From Caballeronia temeraria (GTDB taxonomy: Bacteria; Pseudomonadota; Gammaproteobacteria; Burkholderiales; Burkholderiaceae): a stretch of 64,000 nt of DNA. Positions 9,581 to 19,457 of this stretch are shown here, one piece after another. The position numbers were made by a program, and so were the translations under genes. The stretch covers positions 62,001 through 126,000 of the forward strand of contig NZ_FCOI02000008.1 of the NCBI RefSeq assembly GCF_001544795.2, written 5' to 3'. The first letter of the stretch is position 1, and each line of letters starts with the position of its first letter. The notes beneath the pieces are model-generated. The model was not told where the DNA came from. It did not search any database and saw only the letters and a list, made by a program, of their open reading frames with translations.

Positions 9581-10438
9581 TCAGCGCGGCAACAACGGCG
9601 CGATCAGCGTGGGCCAGCGCTGCACCCAGCAGCATGCGTGATCGAATCCATCGATCTCGATCGTGCGTAACGGCGCGGAAGCCGGAAAATGCGCGGCGAA
9701 CGCACGCGCGACCGAAGGCGGCACCACTTCGTCGTCCGTACCGACGAAGTGAACCTGCGGCACCGCTATCAATGAAGCGGTGAAGTCGGCGGGATCGAGC
9801 GATCCATTCAATGGACGCAAGCGCTCGATGCGCGTCCACGCGGCGACGTCCGTGTTCGCAGCAACGGTGACGAGCAGTGCGACGTCATGGCGGCGCGCGG
9901 CCACGAGCGCCGCGAGCGCACCGCCGCCCGAATAGCCCACGAGCACCACTTGCGATGCGCCCATGCGGCGCTCGATCATGTCGACGGCGTGGTCCATGTC
10001 CTCGACGACTTCCGGCGCATAACGCGCGTTGGTCCAGTACCGCTGATCGCACGGCTGCGCGGTCTGCGAGCGGAACTGGCAGGGTCGCGCTACGTAAGCG
10101 GCCGTGCCGCCGGGCTGCGCAAGCGCGAGTTCGAGCGCGACCGGATGGATCGGCGTGGGATCGTCGGACGGCGTATCCGGCGACTGCCAGGCCGCGCCAT
10201 CGCCTTCGAAATACACCGTGGCGATTTTCGTTTGCGTTGGCGTGCCCGCCGGCACGAAGCCCGATAACGTGAAGCGACGCCCGGGAAACTCGACGGCCTC
10301 CCATCCGGAGCGCGCGGCGAGGGCGCGCGCGTCGTCAAGGCGCGTCTGAGGAGACGGCGCAGCGCAGCCGGCAACGATGCCGGCACTCAGTAAAACGAGG
10401 CGGATAGTCAGCCGGTGAAGCGATCGATTCGAATACAT
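9581..10438 (-). CDS. Alpha/beta-hydrolase lipoprotein
   Basis: The product, about 285 residues, has a lipoprotein signal (lipobox VAGC followed by AAPSP) and an alpha/beta-hydrolase core with nucleophile elbow GYSGGG. A later Asp (VGTDDEV) and His (GFDHACCW) could complete a catalytic triad. It should be anchored on the outer face of a membrane as an esterase- or peptidase-like enzyme. The ATG at 10438 is preferred over a TTG one codon upstream. It stands alone, convergent with the ligase gene. Confidence 0.85.
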   Translation of the reverse strand: MYSNRSLHRLTIRLVLLSAGIVAGCAAPSPQTRLDDARALAARSGWEAVEFPGRRFTLSGFVPAGTPTQTKIATVYFEGDGAAWQSPDTPSDDPTPIHPVALELALAQPGGTAAYVARPCQFRSQTAQPCDQRYWTNARYAPEVVEDMDHAVDMIERRMGASQVVLVGYSGGGALAALVAARRHDVALLVTVAANTDVAAWTRIERLRPLNGSLDPADFTASLIAVPQVHFVGTDDEVVPPSVARAFAAHFPASAPLRTIEIDGFDHACCWVQRWPTLIAPLLPR

Positions 10439-10907
10439 CAACGACGCGAATAGAAGTGAAACAACGGGTCAAATCGGAGCATGGGTTTGCGCGCCGATGC
10501 GATTAAATACTTACTGCCGGTACAGCAAAAAATTCCGATTTAGAGGTAACGGCAAGTTATAGCGCGAAATAGGTCTCAAAGTCACTTAAGAATACTTTAA
10601 GCGCACCGTTAATGAGCGGAACGTGTCCAGCGATTGATTACGATGCGTAGCGCGCGCTCAGCGCGAGCGATCGTGCCACGAGAACGCAGCGTGTCGTATT
10701 TCCAGAACGGAGAAGCACGAAGAAGAACATACAGTTAAATCAGGAAATCGCCGTATCCCGCTGAATGCACGATCCGACGTGCAATCGGCGCTCGCCGTAA
10801 TCCATTTCCGTCATTTCACGATCCCGAAGCCGCATCCCTTTCGACGCGTGGCACACCCGCGTCGCGACGTTTCGTGCACGCTCCGAAAAGCAATTAAAAA
10901 GCCTTCA
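10439..10907. other. AT-rich promoter region before the autotransporter
   Basis: About 470 bases between the divergent lipoprotein and autotransporter genes. The part 10500-10620 is clearly AT-rich (ATACTTACTG, AATACTTTAAG) and is the likely promoter zone for the giant adhesin. An open frame continues upstream of 10908 but has no signal-peptide start. I identify no specific operator. Confidence 0.45.
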
Positions 10908-13900
10908 ATGAAAAAAGAATTTGAGTTTCGTAGGAAAAATATCGCCATTCTCGTCTCGGTCGCGTGCCTGACAATGGCGTCGACTGCCGCCGTCGCGGAT
11001 TGTGCGTCGCCAGTAACGGGCAGCCAGAGCGGCACGTGCTCGGTTTCGAACGGCGACGATTTCGTGGTCGACCAGGGTGCAAGCGTCACGACGTCCGACG
11101 GCACACCCGCCGTCTCGGTTTCGCCGACGACGACGGCTTCGAGCGTCACGAATAACGGTTCCCTCTCCAGCGCCTCGGGCGACGGCATCCTCGTCAACGG
11201 CACCGTGAGCGGCGCGGTAAGCAACGTGTACGCGAACATCGGCGCGCCGGTTCCGACGATCACCACGGGGCTCGACGCCATTCACGTGAGCGGCGGCTCG
11301 GCTGGCTCGGTGTCGAACGACGGCATCATCGTGGCGGGCAACGGCATCTCGGCCTACAACGGCGCGCCGGTGGGCAACGGCATCGTGCTGGACGGCAACT
11401 CCACGGTGAACGGCGGCATCTACAACTCGGACTCCATCACGGCTTCGGGTACCGGCATGCTGGTCAATGGCTCGACGACCGGATCCGTCACCAACGGCGG
11501 CACGTTGCAGAGCCAGTCCGTTACGTACACGTACTATGATGGTCAGGAATACGAATCGTATCCGGGACTGCAAGGCGACGGCATCACCGTGTCCAACGGC
11601 AGCCAGGTGAACGGCAGCGTGACGAACTACGGCACGATTAACACGACCGGCGGAACGGGCGTGACGATCAACGACAGCACCGTAACCGGCGCTGTCTCGA
11701 ACTCCGGTTCGATCTCGACGGGCCTCAACGGCATCGCCGTGCTGAACGGCAGCCAGATCGGTTCGGGCGTGACCAACAGCGGAACGATCAACGCCGAATA
11801 CGGCATCGAAGTGTCGGACAGCACGATCACCGGATCGCTGAAGAACAGCGGCACGATCAACGGCGATTTCAGCGGCATCAACGTATCGGGCAGCACGATC
11901 ACCGGATCGATCACCAATACCGGTTCGATCGAAGCCGGATACGGCGGCATCGTGCCCTTCATGATGGTCGGGAGCATCGTCGCCGGCGGGGATGCGATTC
12001 ACGTCGACGGCAGCACGGTCACGGGCAGCATCACGAACTCGAACACGCTGCAGGGCGCGGAGAACGGCATCAGCGTGACAGGCAATTCGCAAGTCGGCTC
12101 GATCACCAACAGCCCGAACGCGACGATCACGTCCAACGACGCGGCCATTCTCGTCGATCAGTCGTCGGTGCGGACCAACGTCACGAACCAGGGCACGCTG
12201 ACGACAACGTATGGTCCGGGCATCGAACTGGCGAACGGCGCGTCGGCCGCGTCGGTTTCGAATAGCGGCACCATCAACAGCAATGACGCCGATGGCATCG
12301 GTCTCTACAACACCAGTCACCTCACCGGCAACCTGACCAACACGGGCTCGATCTCCGTGGGCCAGAACGGCAGCGGCATCGACGTCGCCAATGGGTCGAG
12401 CGTCGGCGGCAACCTCATCAACACGTCGTCGATCGCGATCAATACGCTGTCGCTCGACGGCGGCGAGGGGAATCAGGCCGGCATCAACGTGCAGTCCGCG
12501 AGTTCGGTCACGGGTTCCATTTCCAACACGATCTCCGGTTCGATCATCGCGCAGGGCGGCACCGGCGTGCTCGTGACGAACTCGACCGTGGGCGCCGGCA
12601 TTTCGAACAGCGGCCAGATCACAGCCGATAACGGCATCGTCCTGAACAACCTCGATGGTGGCGAAGGCTCCGGCAGCAAGGTCCTCGCAGGCGGCATCAC
12701 GAACAGCGGCACGATCAGCGCGGAGTTCGACGGCATCGACGTGAACAACGGTTCGGCGGTCGCCGGCGGCATCAGCAACACCGGCGCCATTTTCGCCGCG
12801 CAGCAGGACTCGTTTGCGAGCGCCGGCATCGTCGTGCGCAACGGCTCGACGGTCAGCGGCGGCGTGAGCAACAGCGGCATCATCGACGCCACGCTCGACG
12901 GCGGCGAAGGCAGCTCGGCGGGCGTCGTCGTCGAATACGGCTCGACGGTGAACGGCGGCATCACGAACACGGGCACGATCACGGCAACGGGCCTGAATGC
13001 GAATGGCGCGGCGATCGTGGTCGTCGGCGGCTCGACGGTGAACGGCGGCATCCAGAATGGCGTGGGCGGCCAGCTCAATGGTTCGTTTGCAGGCGTGCTC
13101 GTCGGCGGCGCGGCGGTCAACGGCGACGTGTCGAACCAGGGCGCCGTCAACGGCGGCCTCGTCTTCGAATCGGCTGCGGTGAGCGGCAACATCAACAACG
13201 CCTCGACCGGCACGATCACCGGCGCGGCCATCGGCGTCGACATCGACGGCGGTTCCACGGTCAGCGGCAAGTTCAACAACAACGGCTCCGTGACGGGCAC
13301 GACGACCGGCCTGCTGGTGGCCGGCAGCGCCCTCGGCGGCGTGACCAACGCGGGCATGCTGACGGGCGGCACGAACGGCATCGCGCTGATCTACGCGAAC
13401 GTGTCGGGCAACGTGACCAACAGCGGCACCATCAAAGGCACGACGGGCGACGCGCTCTCTGTGTCCGGTTCGACGCTCGCGGGCACGATCAGCAACAGCG
13501 GCACGATCGTGTCCACCAATGCGCGCGGCATCGCGATCGACGGCGGCGAAGGCAACGGCTCGGCCGGCGCGATCGCCAACCTGTCGGGCGGCACGATTCA
13601 GGGTGCGACCGACGGCGTCGCGTTGAGCAACGTGACGATTACGCGCGGTCTGTCCAACGCGGGCTCGATCGCCGGTTCGACGGGCGACGGCGTGCGTCTC
13701 GACGGCGCCACGATCGCCGCGGGCGGCATCAGCAACGCATCGACGGGCACGATCTCCGGCGCGCAGACGGCCGTGCAGATCGGCTTCGGCAGCAGCGTGA
13801 CGGGCGACATCAACAACGCCGGTCATCTGAACGGCGGCTTCGCGGGGCTCGTGATCGATCCGGCGAGCACGGTCCACGGCAACGTCGTCAACAGCGGCGC

Positions 13901-16900
13901 GATCGCGGGCCAGCAAGGCATCGCGCTGTACGACGCGACCGTCACCGGCAACCTCACCAACAGCGGCACGATCACCGCGACGCAAGGCAGCGCGATTCTC
14001 GCGAGCGGCGCGTCGATCGGCGGTCAGATCGCGAACAGCGGCACGATCAAGGCCACCGGCGGCTCGGCGATCATGCTCGACGGCGGCGAAGGCTCGGCGC
14101 ATGTCGGCTCGATCGCCAACGGCGCGGGCGGCAAGATCATCGCGACGGGCGGCAGTGCGATCCGCGCGAACAATGCGACTGTGGCGAACGGCATCGATAA
14201 CGCGGGCACGCTGTCGGGCACGTATGGCATCTATCTGAACGACACGTCGACGGGCGGCTCGCTGACCAACCAGGCCGGCGGCACGATCACCGGCACGGGC
14301 GGCCTGGGCATCGCGATCGGCGGTTCGCATATCGGCGGGGACATCGCCAATGCAGGCGCGATCACCGGCTCGATGTTCGGCATCGGCATCGCCGATACGA
14401 CCGTAGCCGGCTCGCTGAACAACAGCGGCAACCTGACGGCGCCGGGCGCTGGTCTGTATCTCGTGGCGGGAACCACGATCGGCGGCGACATCGTCAACAG
14501 CGGCGCCGTGAGCGGCGGAACGCAAGGCGCGGGCGTCGTGCTGGCTGGCTCGGCCGCGAACGGCTCGCTCGTCAATTCCGGTTCCATCGATGGCGCGACG
14601 GGCGTCCTGCTGACCGGCGGCTCGACAATCGGCGGCGACCTCGCGAACAGCGGCTCGATCCACGGCGTGACGCTCGACGCTTCGGCCGTGCAGGGCAATG
14701 TGCAGAACACCGGCACGATCGGCGCATCGGGGCTCGTCTTGCAGCAAGGCGCGAAGATCGGCGGCTCGATCACGAACGGCGGCGAACTCGCCGGCCTCTC
14801 CGTCGATGCATCGACGGTGGCGGGCGCGCTGCGCAACACCGGCAAGATCGACGGATCGGTCGCGCTGACGAACGGCGCGACGCTCGGCAGTCTCGCGAAC
14901 AGCGGCTCGATCGGCGGCGTGACGCTCGACGCATCGACGGTGCAGGGCAATGTGCAGAACGGCGGCTTTATCGGCGCGTCGGGACTCGCCGTGCAGCAGG
15001 GCGCGAAGATCGGCGGTTCGATCACGAACAGCGGCGCGATCGCCGGCGTGTTCGTGGATGCATCGACGGTCACGGGCACGCTGCAGAACACCGGCACGAT
15101 CGCCGGGCCGGTTGCGCTGACGAACGGCGCGACGCTCGGCGGTCTCGTCAACAGCGGCACGATCGGCAACGCAGCGAACGCAGCCGGCGTCAGCGTGGTC
15201 GATGCCACGCTCGCCGGCACGATCGACAACAGCGGCACGATCAGCGGCGCGACGGCGATCGATCTCTCGAAGGCGAAGACGCCGGTGACGATCGATAACT
15301 CCGGTTCGCTCGCGGGCGCCGTGCAACTGGGCGCGGGCACGCTGAACCTGAACGGCGCGTCGTCGCAGGTGACAGGCGCGGTGACGGGCACGGCATCGTC
15401 GACCGTCAACGTGAACGGCAGCTTCGGCACGGCAAGCACGTTCGATGTCGGCGCGATCAACATCGCCTCGGGCGCGAGCCTCATCGACCAGCACGATCTG
15501 ACGGCAACGCACGGCGTGAACAACGCGGGCACGTTCGCCGTGCGCTCGGCGACGCCGGTGACGGTGCACGGCGACTACACGCAGGCTGCGGGCGGTACGT
15601 ATGCCATGCAGGCGTCGGGTCCGGGCACGTATAGCCGTCTCACCGTGAACGGCACGGCGAATCTCGCGGCGAACACGAACATCGACGTCGATGTCGCGGG
15701 CAACGCGACGCTCGTTCCGAACGGCGTGCTGAAGGGCGTGATCGCGGCGGATTCGCTGAATGCATCGACGTTCAACGTGACCGACAACAGCGTGCTGTTC
15801 AACTTCAAGGGTGTCGTGGATGGCAACAACGTCGACCTGAACGTGATCAACGCGCAGACGGTGCTTCAGCAGACGAACGCGAACAGCAACTTCGCCGGCG
15901 GCGGCGCGGCGCGCGTGTTCGACTACCTCCTCGCGAATGGCGCATCGGGCGCGATGAACCAGATTCTCGGCGCGCTGGGCAGCATGACGACGAGCCGTCA
16001 GGTCTCCGATGCAGTCAAGCAGACGCTGCCGGTGCTGACGGGCGCGACCGCCGCGGGCGTGACGAGCACGATGAACGACGTGAGCCGCGTGGTGCAGGCG
16101 CGTCAGGAAGAAAGCCGCGGCCTGTCCGCCGGCGATGCCTACGCGGCCGACCGGCATCTGTGGTTCAAGCCGTTCGGCTCGTGGGCGCATCAGGACGACG
16201 ACAACGGCGCGGCGGGCTTTACCTCGTCGACGGCGGGTGTGGTGGTGGGTGGCGACGGTTCGGTGTCGGCGCGTGACCGTGTCGGCGGCGCATTTGCCTA
16301 TGCGCACCTGAACCAGACCAGCAGCGACAGCGCCGCGCCGCAGTCGGCACGGACCGATTCGTATCAGGCGATCGTGTACGGCAGCCACAGTCTCGAACCG
16401 CGCACCGATATCAGCTGGCAGGCCGGCGTCGGTTACAACAGCACGAACGGCAGCCGCACGATCACGTTCGCGGGCGGCGACACCACGGCGTCGAGCAGCT
16501 ATGGCGGCTGGAACGCACATGTCGGCGCGGGTATCGGCCATATCTTCGATCTCAGCTCGGCGGTCAGCCTGACGCCTTCGCTGCGCCTCGACTACACGAC
16601 GGTCACGAACAACGCCTATACCGAAACCGGTGCTGGCGCGCTGAACCTGAACGTGGATAGCCAACGCGCACAGGAACTCGTGCTGGGCGGCGACGCCAAG
16701 CTGCTGTATTCGGTGTCGGAGGCGTTCTCGCTGACGGCGAACGCGGGCCTCGGCTATGACGCACTCGCGAAGAACGCGGTGATCGTTTCGTCGTTCACCG
16801 GCGGCGGTCCGGCTTTCGCCACCGAAGGTGTGAGCCCATCGCATCTGGTGGCGCGAGGCGGCGCTGGCGTGGCGTATCACGGCGCCAAGGGCTGGGAAGT

Positions 16901-16979
16901 GGTCGGCCGCTACGACGTGCAGGCGCGCTCGAAGTTCACGAACCAGACCGTTTCGCTGAAGGTTCGCAAGTCCTTCTGA
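10908..16979 (+). CDS. Giant autotransporter adhesin (type V secretion)
   Basis: The product is about 2023 residues. From the chosen ATG, a basic start (MKKEFEFRRKN) precedes a hydrophobic signal ending STAAVADC. The passenger (to about residue 1700) is built from dozens of short repeats of the type NSGTI/NxGSI...V.GSTVxGxI..., which predicts a right-handed beta-helix on the cell surface. Five interspersed (L/I)DGGEG motifs and one 84-residue tandem duplication stand out. The C-terminal about 285 residues (from LWFKPFGSWAHQ) are the autotransporter beta-barrel and end in the canonical terminal Phe (VRKSF). Codon use is dominated by GGC, AAC and ATC. A strong terminator follows. Role in adhesion or biofilm is inferred from the family. 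Confidence 0.93.
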   Translation: MKKEFEFRRKNIAILVSVACLTMASTAAVADCASPVTGSQSGTCSVSNGDDFVVDQGASVTTSDGTPAVSVSPTTTASSVTNNGSLSSASGDGILVNGTVSGAVSNVYANIGAPVPTITTGLDAIHVSGGSAGSVSNDGIIVAGNGISAYNGAPVGNGIVLDGNSTVNGGIYNSDSITASGTGMLVNGSTTGSVTNGGTLQSQSVTYTYYDGQEYESYPGLQGDGITVSNGSQVNGSVTNYGTINTTGGTGVTINDSTVTGAVSNSGSISTGLNGIAVLNGSQIGSGVTNSGTINAEYGIEVSDSTITGSLKNSGTINGDFSGINVSGSTITGSITNTGSIEAGYGGIVPFMMVGSIVAGGDAIHVDGSTVTGSITNSNTLQGAENGISVTGNSQVGSITNSPNATITSNDAAILVDQSSVRTNVTNQGTLTTTYGPGIELANGASAASVSNSGTINSNDADGIGLYNTSHLTGNLTNTGSISVGQNGSGIDVANGSSVGGNLINTSSIAINTLSLDGGEGNQAGINVQSASSVTGSISNTISGSIIAQGGTGVLVTNSTVGAGISNSGQITADNGIVLNNLDGGEGSGSKVLAGGITNSGTISAEFDGIDVNNGSAVAGGISNTGAIFAAQQDSFASAGIVVRNGSTVSGGVSNSGIIDATLDGGEGSSAGVVVEYGSTVNGGITNTGTITATGLNANGAAIVVVGGSTVNGGIQNGVGGQLNGSFAGVLVGGAAVNGDVSNQGAVNGGLVFESAAVSGNINNASTGTITGAAIGVDIDGGSTVSGKFNNNGSVTGTTTGLLVAGSALGGVTNAGMLTGGTNGIALIYANVSGNVTNSGTIKGTTGDALSVSGSTLAGTISNSGTIVSTNARGIAIDGGEGNGSAGAIANLSGGTIQGATDGVALSNVTITRGLSNAGSIAGSTGDGVRLDGATIAAGGISNASTGTISGAQTAVQIGFGSSVTGDINNAGHLNGGFAGLVIDPASTVHGNVVNSGAIAGQQGIALYDATVTGNLTNSGTITATQGSAILASGASIGGQIANSGTIKATGGSAIMLDGGEGSAHVGSIANGAGGKIIATGGSAIRANNATVANGIDNAGTLSGTYGIYLNDTSTGGSLTNQAGGTITGTGGLGIAIGGSHIGGDIANAGAITGSMFGIGIADTTVAGSLNNSGNLTAPGAGLYLVAGTTIGGDIVNSGAVSGGTQGAGVVLAGSAANGSLVNSGSIDGATGVLLTGGSTIGGDLANSGSIHGVTLDASAVQGNVQNTGTIGASGLVLQQGAKIGGSITNGGELAGLSVDASTVAGALRNTGKIDGSVALTNGATLGSLANSGSIGGVTLDASTVQGNVQNGGFIGASGLAVQQGAKIGGSITNSGAIAGVFVDASTVTGTLQNTGTIAGPVALTNGATLGGLVNSGTIGNAANAAGVSVVDATLAGTIDNSGTISGATAIDLSKAKTPVTIDNSGSLAGAVQLGAGTLNLNGASSQVTGAVTGTASSTVNVNGSFGTASTFDVGAINIASGASLIDQHDLTATHGVNNAGTFAVRSATPVTVHGDYTQAAGGTYAMQASGPGTYSRLTVNGTANLAANTNIDVDVAGNATLVPNGVLKGVIAADSLNASTFNVTDNSVLFNFKGVVDGNNVDLNVINAQTVLQQTNANSNFAGGGAARVFDYLLANGASGAMNQILGALGSMTTSRQVSDAVKQTLPVLTGATAAGVTSTMNDVSRVVQARQEESRGLSAGDAYAADRHLWFKPFGSWAHQDDDNGAAGFTSSTAGVVVGGDGSVSARDRVGGAFAYAHLNQTSSDSAAPQSARTDSYQAIVYGSHSLEPRTDISWQAGVGYNSTNGSRTITFAGGDTTASSSYGGWNAHVGAGIGHIFDLSSAVSLTPSLRLDYTTVTNNAYTETGAGALNLNVDSQRAQELVLGGDAKLLYSVSEAFSLTANAGLGYDALAKNAVIVSSFTGGGPAFATEGVSPSHLVARGGAGVAYHGAKGWEVVGRYDVQARSKFTNQTVSLKVRKSF
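14664..15167 (+). repeat. 252-bp tandem duplication inside the autotransporter passenger
   Basis: Two direct copies (14664-14915 and 14916-15167), each 84 codons, start with GGCGTGACGCTCGACGC / equivalent. They encode the series VxVDAS-VxGxxxN-GA-QQGAKIGGSITN-...-ALTNGATLG. The exact codon multiple keeps the frame, and the copies differ by scattered substitutions, so this is an old or drifting in-frame duplication, not a sequencing artefact. Confidence 0.85.
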
Positions 16980-17019
16980 TGCTGTTGTCAGGCGCGGCAC
17001 CTGCCGCGTGAATTCGAAA

Positions 17020-17049
17020 CCCCGTGTTCATCCGGACACGGGGTTTTTT
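17020..17049 (+). terminator. Rho-independent terminator of the autotransporter gene
   Basis: A GC-rich 8-bp stem (CCCCGTGT at 17020-17027 pairing with ACACGGGG at 17036-17043) with an 8-base loop is followed at once by six T residues. It lies 41 bases after the autotransporter stop. Confidence 0.9.
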
Positions 17050-17193
17050 GCTTTTGTGGGTTCAAAACGGACATCGGATGGAGCAGAGCCGAGCCGTTTG
17101 AATTCATGTCGAATACGCGATCACGTGCGCTATGGCTTCGATCGGACCCGGCCGGAGCGGCGGCGATTCATCAGCTTCAGTGAGGAAATGGCC

Positions 17194-17320
17194 ATGGCAA
17201 GAATAGGAGTCGACGTCGGCGGCACGTTCACCGATCTGGTCCTCGAAAAGACGGACAAGAACGATCGATCGAGCGTGTTCGTCCACAAGGTCCCGAGCGC
17301 GCCGCACGATCAGTCGGTGG
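17194..17320 (+). pseudogene. N-terminal stump of a hydantoinase A / oxoprolinase-like gene
   Basis: About 42 codons from the ATG at 17194 encode MARIGVDVGGTFTDLVLE and then HKVPSAP, the characteristic start of the HyuA/5-oxoprolinase family (normally about 690 residues or more). A GAGG ribosome site precedes it. Homology stops near 17320, where the sequence turns into the antisense of a HAD-family fragment. More than 90 percent of the gene is missing. Confidence 0.75.
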
Positions 17321-17601
17321 GCGATCATGAACAGCAACTGGAATGGCACCGGTTGCTCGCTCCATAGCGTGCCGTCGTCGTCGAAGACGGCGATGCGTGC
17401 GTCGGGAGGCACGCAGCTCGACGCACCCTCACGCGTCACATCGGATACGAACTTGAGAATGGCGGCGCGCGCGGCGCCGTCCTGCCACGAGGGAAGTCCC
17501 TTTGCCGATGAATTCGCCGATAGCGGCGGTTGCGCATCGCCATGACTCGCAGCCGTATCCGGTCCGCTGCCTGCCTTCAACAACCCGAAAACTCGTTTCA
17601 C
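17321..17601 (-). pseudogene. N-terminal stump of a HAD-family phosphatase gene
   Basis: Read on the minus strand from a GTG at 17601, the frame gives SWQDGAARAAILKFV, then ARIAVFDDDGTLWSEQP, the HAD motif I (DxDGT) with its usual flanks. Similarity ends near LLFMI at about 17320, so the rest of the roughly 300-residue protein is absent. The fragment is joined head-on to the hydantoinase stump. Confidence 0.75.
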
Positions 17602-17711
17602 ATTGCGGGATTCGCATCGGATTTCCGCCGCGCTCGCTTTTTGCCGCTTGAAAGCGTGTTTTGCATCGCAAAATGCGCTACCTATCTCATTGAAAAATAA
17701 GCATAAATTTG

Positions 17712-17732
17712 GTCTTATGTCTTATATAAGAC
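17712..17732. promoter_or_regulatory. Palindromic operator candidate upstream of aceA
   Basis: GTCTTAT (17712-17718) is directly followed by the perfect 14-bp palindrome GTCTTATATAAGAC (17719-17732), about 112 bases before the isocitrate lyase start in an AT-rich promoter stretch. From memory this resembles TCTTAT-ATAAGA sites predicted for GntR-type regulators of TCA-cycle genes in proteobacteria. The regulator is not identified here. Confidence 0.6.
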
Positions 17733-17844
17733 TTCGCGCAAAGCGACGAAACGGCGCTACCATTTAGTCATGCAGTGCGCTTCGACAGACGCAGCGACAC
17801 GCTGAACCATTCGATCAAACCCGTTTAGCTCTCAGGAGATACAC

Positions 17845-19425
17845 ATGGCCCAATACCAAGACGACATCAAGGCAGTTGCTGGTTTGAAAGAGAATCACGG
17901 CAGCGCCTGGAATGCGATCAACCCCGAATACGCCGCCCGCATGCGCGCCCAGAACAAGTTCAAGACGGGTCTGGACATCGCCAAGTACACGGCGAAGATC
18001 ATGCGCGCCGACATGGCCGCCTACGATGCCGACCCGGCCAAGTACACGCAGTCGCTGGGCTGCTGGCACGGCTTCATCGGTCAGCAGAAGATGATCTCCA
18101 TCAAGAAGCACTTCAACAGCACCGACCGCCGTTACCTCTATCTTTCCGGCTGGATGGTGGCTGCGCTGCGCTCCGAGTTCGGCCCGCTGCCGGACCAGTC
18201 GATGCACGAAAAGACCTCCGTCAGCGCGCTGATCCGCGAGCTGTACACCTTCCTGCGCCAGGCCGATGCCCGTGAACTGGGCGGCCTGTTCCGCCAGCTC
18301 GACGCAGCCGAAGGCGCCGCCAAGGCCGCCATTCAGGAAAAGATCGACAACCACGTCACGCACGTCGTGCCGATCATCGCCGACATCGATGCGGGCTTCG
18401 GCAACGCGGAAGCCACCTATCTGCTGGCCAAGCAGTTCATCGAAGCGGGCGCATGCTGCATTCAGATCGAAAACCAGGTGTCCGACGAAAAGCAGTGCGG
18501 CCACCAGGACGGCAAAGTCACCGTGCCGCACGAAGACTTCCTCGCCAAGATCCGCGCGATCCGCTACGCGTTCCTCGAACTGGGCGTGGACGACGGCATC
18601 ATCGTGGCGCGTACCGATTCGCTGGGCGCGGGTCTCACCAAGCAGATCGCCGTGACCAGCACGCCGGGCGACCTGGGCGACCAATACAACGCTTTCCTCG
18701 ATTGCGAAGAGCTGTCGGCCGACCAGCTGGGCAATGGCGACGTCATCATCAAGCGCGACGGCAAGCTGCTGCGTCCGAAGCGTCTGCCGAGCAACCTGTT
18801 CCAGTTCCGCGCCGGCTCGGGCGAAGCGCGCTGCGTGCTGGATTGCGTCACCGCGCTGCAGAACGGCGCCGACCTGCTGTGGATCGAAACGGAAAAGCCG
18901 CACATCGCCCAGATCGGCGGCATGGTCAGCGAGATTCGCAAGGTCATCCCGAACGCGAAGCTGGTGTACAACAACAGCCCGTCGTTCAACTGGACGCTGA
19001 ATTTCCGCCAGCAGGCGTATGACGCGCTGAAGGCCGAGGGCAAGGATGTGTCCGCATACGATCGCGCCCAGTTGATGAGCGTCGAGTACGATCAGACCGA
19101 ACTGGCGAAGCTCGCGGACGAAAAGATCCGGACGTTCCAGGCCGATGCGTCGCGCGAAGCGGGCATCTTCCATCACCTGATCACGCTGCCGACGTATCAC
19201 ACGGCTGCGTTGTCGACCGACAATCTGGCGAAGGAATATTTCGGCGACCAGGGCATGCTGGGCTATGTGGCGGGCGTGCAGCGCAAGGAGATTCGTCAGG
19301 GCATCGCCTGCGTGAAGCATCAGAACATGTCGGGTTCGGACATCGGCGACGACCACAAGGAGTATTTCAGCGGCGAAGCGGCGCTGAAGGCAGCGGGTAA
19401 GGACAACACGATGAACCAGTTCTGA
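17845..19425 (+). CDS. aceA: Isocitrate lyase, long type
   Basis: This enzyme cleaves isocitrate to glyoxylate and succinate, the entry step of the glyoxylate shunt. The 526-residue product is full length for the longer isocitrate lyase group and carries the active-site region DEKQCGHQDGK (about residue 218), ADIDAGFGNAEATYLLAK for metal and substrate binding, and FNWTLNF near the C-terminal lid. The ATG at 17845 follows CAGGAGATACAC, a strong ribosome site. It is monocistronic, with a palindromic operator candidate upstream and a strong terminator downstream. Malate synthase is not adjacent. Confidence 0.97.
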   Translation: MAQYQDDIKAVAGLKENHGSAWNAINPEYAARMRAQNKFKTGLDIAKYTAKIMRADMAAYDADPAKYTQSLGCWHGFIGQQKMISIKKHFNSTDRRYLYLSGWMVAALRSEFGPLPDQSMHEKTSVSALIRELYTFLRQADARELGGLFRQLDAAEGAAKAAIQEKIDNHVTHVVPIIADIDAGFGNAEATYLLAKQFIEAGACCIQIENQVSDEKQCGHQDGKVTVPHEDFLAKIRAIRYAFLELGVDDGIIVARTDSLGAGLTKQIAVTSTPGDLGDQYNAFLDCEELSADQLGNGDVIIKRDGKLLRPKRLPSNLFQFRAGSGEARCVLDCVTALQNGADLLWIETEKPHIAQIGGMVSEIRKVIPNAKLVYNNSPSFNWTLNFRQQAYDALKAEGKDVSAYDRAQLMSVEYDQTELAKLADEKIRTFQADASREAGIFHHLITLPTYHTAALSTDNLAKEYFGDQGMLGYVAGVQRKEIRQGIACVKHQNMSGSDIGDDHKEYFSGEAALKAAGKDNTMNQF

Positions 19426-19457
19426 TACCGGCAGCGACAGGTCGAGTAACAAGTAAC

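Noticed and set aside
12451..14100. DGGEG-coding repeats as mobile or CRISPR-like DNA repeats
   Set aside because: They are short, irregularly spaced, all in one reading frame and lie inside a single protein, so they are protein-level motifs.
10905..17000. A 2031-codon open frame antisense to the whole autotransporter gene
   Set aside because: Its composition is Arg/His/Ala-rich with no signal, domain or ribosome site. It results from the biased repeat codons of the autotransporter (GGC, AAC, ATC, GCG), which give no stop on the opposite strand.
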